In this document: piece by piece, positions 58,312 through 64,000 of the stretch
How the letters are laid out: each line of letters starts with the position of its first letter
Numbering within the stretch: the first letter of the stretch is position 1
Assembly (NCBI GenBank): GCA_902765485.1
Contig: CACWZZ010000009.1
Span: 1 to 64,000 of the forward strand
From: an uncultured Bacteroidales bacterium
GTDB lineage: Bacteria > Bacteroidota > Bacteroidia > Bacteroidales > Paludibacteraceae
Direction: 5' to 3'
DNA: 64,000 nucleotides
The notes under the pieces: generated by a model
Database searches by the model: none
What the model was told of the DNA's origin: nothing
Seen by the model: only the letters and a program-made list of their open reading frames with translations
Position numbers and translations under genes: made by a program

Positions 58312-61026
58312 ATGAGAAAATTTATTCCCTTAGTGCTGTGCCTATTCGGGGCGTGTAGTCTGTTCGCCCAAGCACAGAAAGTGACAGGAAGCGTCCGGGA
58401 CGCGAAGACCGGTGAAGAACTCATCGGCGTGTCGGTTCTGGAGGTTGGAACCACCAACGGAAACACCACCGATCTGGATGGTAATTTCACGCTGAACGTA
58501 GAGCCCGGAGCGACCCTGCAGTTGTCGTATGTGGGTTACAAGACCCTTGAGATCAGCGCGAAGAAAGGCGACCTCGGTGTCATCCGTCTGGAGCCGGAAG
58601 CGATTGCGTTGGAAGACGTGACGATCACGGGTCAGATGGCGCGCACGCAGCAGACGCCGGTGGCGGTGAGCCAAGTGACAGCGCTGGAGATCGAGGAGCG
58701 TCTGGCGGGTCAGGAGTTTCCGGAAGTGCTGAAGAACACACCGGGTGTGCACGCCAACGGTCAAGGCGGCGGTTGGGGCGACTCGGAGATCTGGATGCGC
58801 GGATTCGACAACACCAATGTAGCGACCATGATCAACGGTGTGCCGATGAACGACATGGAGGGCGGAACGGTCTATTGGAGCAACTGGCAAGGTCTGAGCG
58901 ACGTCACATCCGTCATGCAGACCCAGCGCGGTATGGGTGCATCCAAACTGTCGGCGCCTTCCGTCGGAGGTACAATCAACATCGTCACCCGCGGCATTGA
59001 CGCCAAGAAAGGCGGTTCGCTGAGTTACGCTATGGGAAACGACGGATATAACAAAGTGATGTTCAGCGTGAGCACGGGTCTGATGAAAAACGGCTGGGCG
59101 ATCACCGTCATGGGAAGTCGCACGTGGGGCAACGGATATATTCAGGGAACAAGTTTCCAAGGATACAGCTATTTCGCCAACATCTCCAAACGCATCAACG
59201 AGAACCACCAGCTCTCGCTCACGGGTTTCGGTGCGCCGCAGTGGCACTGGACCCGTCCGGCAGGACGTTACGGCGCGCTGACGCTGGCGGAATGGAACCG
59301 CGTGGCGCAATACATGCCGTCCGGCATGGATCGCCGCAGATACAACCCTTCCTACGGTCTGGGACGCGACGGCAAACAAGCCGGAACGAACTACAACCAA
59401 TACCACAAGCCGCAGATCAGTCTCAACCATATCTGGCAGATCGACGACCTCAGCAGTCTCTCCACCACCGCTTATGTCTCCATCGGCCGCGGTTTCGGAC
59501 GCACGGCGGAGAACGGCTACGGTTCGGCTTATTCGTACAGCGACCTCACCAACGGAGCAGCGAACGGTCAGATCACAACTACCTTCCGCGACCCCGTCAC
59601 AGGTATGTTTGACTACGCGATGGTGCAAGAGATCAACGCTGCTTCCGAGTCCGGATCGGAACTCGTCATCTGCGAAAACCGTAACTACCATAACTGGGTG
59701 GGACTCGTCTCGACGTACGACAAGAAATTCCTTGACTGCCTCGAACTGACAGCCGGTGTCGATGTGCGCTACTACCAAGGTATTCACCAAGCGGTCGTAA
59801 GCGACCTCTTCGGCGGCAGCTATTATATCGACGCTACGCGTAGCAAAGTCAATCCCGCCAACAACCCCAATGCGGCGGACATCAACTGGGTAACCGAGAA
59901 ATTAGGAGTTGGCGACATCGCCTACCGCGACTACACAGGTACGATCGTGCAGGAAGGTATTTTCGGAAGCCTGGAGTACAGCAAAAACAATCTCTCCGCC
60001 TTCATCAACGGTTCGCTCTCTTTCAACCATAACTGGCGTACCGACCGCTACTATTATAATAATGTTACCGCGCGCGACTCCGTTGTACGCGTGAGCGGAA
60101 CGATCAAAGGCGGTCTGAACTACAAGTTCGCCAAATGGCACAACGTCTTCGTCAACGCCGGTTACATCAGCCGTGCGCCGAAATACCAGAACATATACAT
60201 GTCGGTCAGCACGTCCAACGCCATCAACAACCAAGCCCGCAACGAGCAGATCGCGTCCGTCGAGATCGGTTACGGCTTTGAGAACCAATACGCTTCGATC
60301 CACGTGAACGGCTATTTCACCGAATGGATGGACAAAGCCATGACCAAATACGGAACGCTGAACGACCAAGTGACCAATTACTACCTTAATATGACGGGCG
60401 TGGGCGCGCGACACATGGGACTGGAGTTCGAGGGTAAGGTTCGTCCGACCAAATGGCTGGAGATCAGCGCAATGGTCTCCCTCGGCGACTGGAAATGGGA
60501 CCGCGACAGCGTAGTGGGTTACGCCTACGACGAACACGGCATGCCTATGACCGCAGACGGACAAGTGACCCAGATCGGCGCACCTGACCATTTCTGGGCA
60601 AAAGTGAACATGAAGGGCATCCACGTCGGAGGTCAGGCACAGACCACGGCTAACTTCGGTATTCTCTTCAAGCCGTTCAAAGGCTTCCGCATCGGCGGCG
60701 AATACACGCTGTACGACCGCAACTACAGCTACTATGCTTTCTCCGGAAGCGACCTCACCCCGGGCAAAGTGATGAACATCGTGGAGCCGTACCGCTGTCC
60801 GCTGGGCGGCAGTCTGGACCTCCGCGCCAGCTACGCCTTCGACATGGGACCGATTCGCGCTACCATCCGAGGCAACGTGACCAATGTGCTGAACCAATAC
60901 TACATCGAGAAAGCATGGTCCGCCACCACGACCACCACGACCGTTTCGGAGAACACAAAGGATAACATCTATTTCTTCTACAACAAAGGAAGGCAATGGA
61001 ACATCAGCCTGAAACTGCAGTTCTAA
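58312..61026 (+). CDS. TonB-dependent outer-membrane receptor
   Basis: A 904-residue receptor with signal (SLFAQAQK), carboxypeptidase-regulatory-like domain at ~22-100 (TTDLDGNFTLNVEPGATL), plug at ~110-235 (ALEIEERLAGQEFPEVLKNT, GVPMNDMEGG) and a beta-barrel ending ISLKLQF. It is not followed by a SusD gene, so it belongs to the non-Sus receptor group. The substrate is unknown. Next to an S1/P1 nuclease and OB-fold lipoproteins it could import nucleic-acid fragments or nucleotides. Confidence 0.92.
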   Translation: MRKFIPLVLCLFGACSLFAQAQKVTGSVRDAKTGEELIGVSVLEVGTTNGNTTDLDGNFTLNVEPGATLQLSYVGYKTLEISAKKGDLGVIRLEPEAIALEDVTITGQMARTQQTPVAVSQVTALEIEERLAGQEFPEVLKNTPGVHANGQGGGWGDSEIWMRGFDNTNVATMINGVPMNDMEGGTVYWSNWQGLSDVTSVMQTQRGMGASKLSAPSVGGTINIVTRGIDAKKGGSLSYAMGNDGYNKVMFSVSTGLMKNGWAITVMGSRTWGNGYIQGTSFQGYSYFANISKRINENHQLSLTGFGAPQWHWTRPAGRYGALTLAEWNRVAQYMPSGMDRRRYNPSYGLGRDGKQAGTNYNQYHKPQISLNHIWQIDDLSSLSTTAYVSIGRGFGRTAENGYGSAYSYSDLTNGAANGQITTTFRDPVTGMFDYAMVQEINAASESGSELVICENRNYHNWVGLVSTYDKKFLDCLELTAGVDVRYYQGIHQAVVSDLFGGSYYIDATRSKVNPANNPNAADINWVTEKLGVGDIAYRDYTGTIVQEGIFGSLEYSKNNLSAFINGSLSFNHNWRTDRYYYNNVTARDSVVRVSGTIKGGLNYKFAKWHNVFVNAGYISRAPKYQNIYMSVSTSNAINNQARNEQIASVEIGYGFENQYASIHVNGYFTEWMDKAMTKYGTLNDQVTNYYLNMTGVGARHMGLEFEGKVRPTKWLEISAMVSLGDWKWDRDSVVGYAYDEHGMPMTADGQVTQIGAPDHFWAKVNMKGIHVGGQAQTTANFGILFKPFKGFRIGGEYTLYDRNYSYYAFSGSDLTPGKVMNIVEPYRCPLGGSLDLRASYAFDMGPIRATIRGNVTNVLNQYYIEKAWSATTTTTTVSENTKDNIYFFYNKGRQWNISLKLQF

Positions 61027-61027
61027 A

Positions 61028-61073
61028 AAGATTTGAAGATTTGAAGATTTGATAATTTGAAAATTTGAAGATT
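61028..61073. repeat. 8-bp array (ATTTGAAG) before the OB-fold lipoprotein
   Basis: Five imperfect units between the receptor stop and the next ATG. The same unit occurs at 2459-2490. Confidence 0.85.
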
Positions 61074-62876
61074 ATGAAAGCAAACTATATTTTAGGCGCA
61101 GCCTTGGTACTTGGTACTTTGTCTCTCGGTACTTCGTGCGAGAACTATTTCGATGAGAAATACATGGGCAACGGCGATCCGCAGATCACCGATGTACGTA
61201 CCGGCATGACGTACGAACTGACCGACGATGACTACAAACTCCTCACTACCTTTGAGGAGAACAAAGCGAAAGCCCTTGCACTCGATCCTACGGACTCCAC
61301 CGGACTGAAAGAGTTGATGGCTATCGCTACCGAGAAATCGTTCACCGAAACCGCCTCAGCGGATATGTACGTACCGGCATTGATGCAAAGCAAGTTCCCG
61401 TACTTGGACAATGGTACAACCTGCGATGTGCTCTATACGATGCGCGAAGGCAAGTCCAGCCGTGTCAAGGAGTTCGCCGGTGCACAGGGTTTTGCCCTTA
61501 CCACAAACGACTACGAGACCATCTGGCAGAAACGCGGAGCGGACTACCTCACTCCGGCTACAGTAACCGGCATTCCGGCATTCCTGAGCGGCAAGATAGC
61601 CAATGCGAAAGAGGGACAGATCGCGTTGATCTCTTATGTATATAGCGAAGACGAGCCCGATCCGTCGGAGTTGTCGGATTTCCTGCCCTACGAACTGACA
61701 CTCAGCGAGTTACTCGCCTTTCCGGACGAGAAGAAACACCAGATAAGCGGCATTGTGGGCGAAGTGAAGTCCACGATTTCCGGACGTTTCTATATGGTGG
61801 ACGGCGAAGCAAGTATCTACGTCTATGGTTTGACAGACGAAAACGGCAACAAAGTCTGGAAAGACAAAGGTATTCAGACCGGCGACGCCATTACCCTTAT
61901 CGGACGCTATTCCGAGGAGAACGGCGAACCGCAGATCCTGGATGCAGTCTATGTGAGCCACACACCGGCTAATCCTTCTCCTGCTCCGAGGAGAGCCAAA
62001 CAAGCACGTCATTTCGAGACCGTCAATGCGATCTACCAACTGACCGCTGACGGATGGGCTCCTTACGCCAACGAGCAACTGAAAGCTGCGATCGCGCTGC
62101 CACAACGGATATATGAATCCGCGGGAGTGAGCCAGATTACAGACCCGGGCATCATTCTCAAATACCTGCAAGCGACTTATCCTTATGCCGCCGACAAAGA
62201 GATCTATCTCGTGGCGTACATGGGCAAGAACGGCGCTACGGCAGACGAATGGGTAGTCAACGGCACCGAGTTCGTTCTGACAACAGGTTATATCACCGAA
62301 ACGATGTCCTTCGAACGCAAGAACAACGCGTGGATGGCGAATATATCTACCTACCTGCAGGCGAAGTTCGTGGGCGAAGGACCGGGTAAGTTCACGATCC
62401 AACATGTCTCGCTCGACGGACTGAACTATATCTGGCGTTACCAAGCGGCGTACGGTATGACCGCTTCGGCGTACGTCAGCGGCACGAACCACCGCGTTGA
62501 GGACTGGCTCGTCTCGCCCAATATCCGGCTCAAGAAGAGCGTCAAACCGCAACTGACCTTCGACCAAGCTGTCCGTTACGGCGACGTCACCAACAACCCC
62601 AAATGGCTCAACGTCATGGTGACCGACAACTACACCGACGATGTGACTTCCACCGAATGGAAACAACTGGCGTGGCCTGCCGACCTGCCGGACGGCAGCA
62701 ACTGGGTATTCCAGAGTTCAGGTATCTTTGACCTCTCCGAATACAACGGCAAGACCATCGTCATCGCCTTCCGCTACGACACGGACATCGACGGCGTGGA
62801 CGTCGCTTCCGCTCCGACATGGGAAATCCAAAATCTTCTGCTGGCTGAACCCGCAGAGGAAGAGAACAATGAATAA
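61074..62876 (+). CDS. OB-fold and choice-of-anchor-type surface lipoprotein
   Basis: A 600-residue lipoprotein (signal GTSCEN). Residues ~215-300 look like an OB-fold (ISGIVGEVKSTISGRFYMVDG, GDAITLIGRY). The C-terminal ~170 residues look like a choice-of-anchor J/galactose-binding-like jelly roll (VEDWLVSPNIRL, VVIAFRYDTDIDGVD). A TTG 9 bases upstream is also in frame, but ATG 61074 is preferred. The signal peptide core ALVLGTLSLGTS is coded by a CTTGGTA-type heptamer run. It is likely a surface partner of the receptor before it. Confidence 0.75.
   Translation: MKANYILGAALVLGTLSLGTSCENYFDEKYMGNGDPQITDVRTGMTYELTDDDYKLLTTFEENKAKALALDPTDSTGLKELMAIATEKSFTETASADMYVPALMQSKFPYLDNGTTCDVLYTMREGKSSRVKEFAGAQGFALTTNDYETIWQKRGADYLTPATVTGIPAFLSGKIANAKEGQIALISYVYSEDEPDPSELSDFLPYELTLSELLAFPDEKKHQISGIVGEVKSTISGRFYMVDGEASIYVYGLTDENGNKVWKDKGIQTGDAITLIGRYSEENGEPQILDAVYVSHTPANPSPAPRRAKQARHFETVNAIYQLTADGWAPYANEQLKAAIALPQRIYESAGVSQITDPGIILKYLQATYPYAADKEIYLVAYMGKNGATADEWVVNGTEFVLTTGYITETMSFERKNNAWMANISTYLQAKFVGEGPGKFTIQHVSLDGLNYIWRYQAAYGMTASAYVSGTNHRVEDWLVSPNIRLKKSVKPQLTFDQAVRYGDVTNNPKWLNVMVTDNYTDDVTSTEWKQLAWPADLPDGSNWVFQSSGIFDLSEYNGKTIVIAFRYDTDIDGVDVASAPTWEIQNLLLAEPAEEENNE
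61098..61135. repeat. Heptamer array inside a signal peptide
   Basis: CTTGGTA, CTTGGTA, CTTTGTC, TCTCGGTACTT-type units in frame encode ALVLGTLSLGTS. The same unit is the linker array at 13343-13376. Confidence 0.75.
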
Positions 62877-62910
62877 ATCACCCTATTAATTAATCAAAAT
62901 TATTAGTCAA

Positions 62911-64000
62911 ATGAAAAAGATTTTCTCTTTCGCAGCAATCCTGTTTGCTGCAATGAGCCTCAACGCTCAAGAATCAATCACTTGTGCAGAAGCTGTAGCC
63001 AAAATGCCAGCACAATCCGGTAGCGAAACTGAAACCGTGTACACCGTAACCGGCTATGTGACCAACACCAACGGCGCTATCAGCCCTTCCCGTACCGACG
63101 CTTCGATCGACCAACAGACTTTCTGGATGGACGACAGCAAAGGATCTCAGAAAACGGTACAGGGCTACTGGTGCAACCTGCCCGGACACGAGGCGCTGAA
63201 CGTCGGCGACAAGATCTCCGTTACCGGCAAAATCATGAACTACAACAATGCTCCCGAGATCAAGAACGGCGATGTAGTTATTCTGGAGCGCGCAGAGGTT
63301 AAGATTGATACTATTAACGCTACCGTTTGCGAAGCGTTGGAAGAAGGTGCTTCTCTCAATGACAAAGACTACTCGGCTGAGGTATTCCGCGTTTACGGTC
63401 GTGTAAAAGGAACGGATGCCGTGAATAACTACGGTCAGCACACCTTTGAGATGGCTTGCGGCGACCAAGTATTCAAACCCTACAACTGTACTTCTGACGA
63501 AGCAGAGTTCGGCAAAGGCGACTCCGTTGTTGTAATCGGCAAACTGTACAACTATGGTGGTGTAATTGAGATTTCCAACGGTCGTATTGAGTTGATTGAG
63601 AAGAGCAAAGAGGAAATCGTAATCAACGAAGTGAATGTAGCCGGAGCGGTAGCAGCAGCTATGGAGTTGGCACAAGGTGCTACTTCAGACGATCTCTATG
63701 CTGTTACCGGCTATGTGGATTCCATCGCTATCGCTTATAGCGAGCAGTACAACAACATCTCCTTCTTCATGACCGACAACATGGAGAACCCGACCTACAA
63801 TTTCGAGGCTTACCGCGTGAAAGTAACGGCAGAACATGCTGCGCTGCTTACTATCGGCCGCAAGGTTACCGTTACTGCTGCATTGAAGCGTTTCTACAAA
63901 GCGGCTACGGAAACTGCCGAAGAGATTGACCTTGCTGAGACTGCTGAGGGAGGCTCTATTGAGATCTTCTATGGCGAAGGTATCGAGAACACCGCTGACG
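62911..64000 (+). CDS. Secreted OB-fold repeat protein (partial, cut by window end)
   Basis: 363 codons are visible, open at the right edge. The signal (MKKIFSFAAILFAAMSLNAQ) is followed by three similar OB-fold-like units at ~25-130, ~135-230 and ~245-345, each with a VxGYV/VYGRV strand opening and a GDKISVTGKI-type strand (YTVTGYVTNTN; VFRVYGRVKGT; YAVTGYVDSI). Such DUF5689/OB-fold proteins in Bacteroidota sit beside TonB-dependent receptors and secreted nucleases. Nucleic-acid binding is inferred from the fold and neighbours, not shown. Confidence 0.75.
   Translation, partial: MKKIFSFAAILFAAMSLNAQESITCAEAVAKMPAQSGSETETVYTVTGYVTNTNGAISPSRTDASIDQQTFWMDDSKGSQKTVQGYWCNLPGHEALNVGDKISVTGKIMNYNNAPEIKNGDVVILERAEVKIDTINATVCEALEEGASLNDKDYSAEVFRVYGRVKGTDAVNNYGQHTFEMACGDQVFKPYNCTSDEAEFGKGDSVVVIGKLYNYGGVIEISNGRIELIEKSKEEIVINEVNVAGAVAAAMELAQGATSDDLYAVTGYVDSIAIAYSEQYNNISFFMTDNMENPTYNFEAYRVKVTAEHAALLTIGRKVTVTAALKRFYKAATETAEEIDLAETAEGGSIEIFYGEGIENTAD

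Noticed and set aside
58342-59790. Long minus-strand frame (482 codons) opposite the TonB-dependent receptor
   Set aside because: Antisense to a complete receptor gene, valine- and histidine-rich, with no domain pattern.

Overview
The window is 64 kb of a Bacteroidales-type (Bacteroidota) chromosome. The evidence is: paired SusC/SusD proteins; at least nine promoters of the form TTTG/CTTG-N20-TAnnTTTG, all with exactly 20 bases between the boxes; the ribosomal cluster rpmB-rpmG-DUF4295; many short lipoprotein signals; and poor Shine-Dalgarno sites. Species cannot be fixed from the sequence alone. No insertion sequence transposase, prophage or CRISPR array was seen.

0.1-25.4 kb (minus strand) is one co-directional run of 13 genes that reads as a beta-1,3/1,6-glucan (laminarin-type) utilisation locus. 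Transcription starts near 25.4 kb. In order it encodes a secreted multi-domain glycan-binding protein, SusC, SusD, a surface lipoprotein, a Big2-GH16 lipoprotein, GH128-CBM6, two more GH16 enzymes, a GPH-type sugar symporter, a large cytoplasmic GH94-like phosphorylase candidate, GH30, GH81 with two discoidin domains, and GH3. Surface endo-glucanases (GH16, GH81, GH128, GH30) would cut the polymer, SusCD would import oligosaccharides, and GH3, the symporter and the phosphorylase would finish the breakdown.

25.4-33.2 kb holds a long intergenic repeat mosaic, a strong terminator, a 44-residue peptide gene, a 1551-residue secreted binding protein, a possible structured RNA, a small secreted protein with GDEP repeats and an aldo/keto reductase. 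33.3-36.8 kb (plus) holds a CotH-domain secreted protein and a DUF6377-type membrane regulator, followed by tRNA-Lys(CTT).

37.1-41.1 kb (minus) holds a MurU-like nucleotidyltransferase, an AmgK-like kinase fused to the C-terminal domain of RapZ, a diacylglycerol-kinase-type lipid kinase, DUF4295, L33 and L28. 41.5-43.8 kb (plus) holds a SulP permease and a rubrerythrin. 43.85-56.2 kb (minus) is a nine-gene housekeeping and envelope run: TonB-like protein, ThrS, SpoU methyltransferase, TamL/BamA-like protein, RNase HII, SppA, LpxK, MsbA-like exporter and MnmA. 56.9-64 kb (plus) holds MgtC/SapB, a secreted S1/P1 nuclease, a TonB-dependent receptor, an OB-fold lipoprotein and a second OB-fold secreted protein cut by the window end. 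This last group could be a nucleic-acid scavenging locus.

The most unusual feature is the repeat content. Heptamer-type short tandem arrays, CT-rich palindromes and a third repeat family lie between genes and also in frame inside genes. They form linkers, signal peptides and even start codons, comparable to Rickettsia palindromic elements. Separate 11-bp arrays are confined to intergenic DNA. Six secreted proteins share a ~25-residue C-terminal tail, often preceded by a repeat-coded linker.
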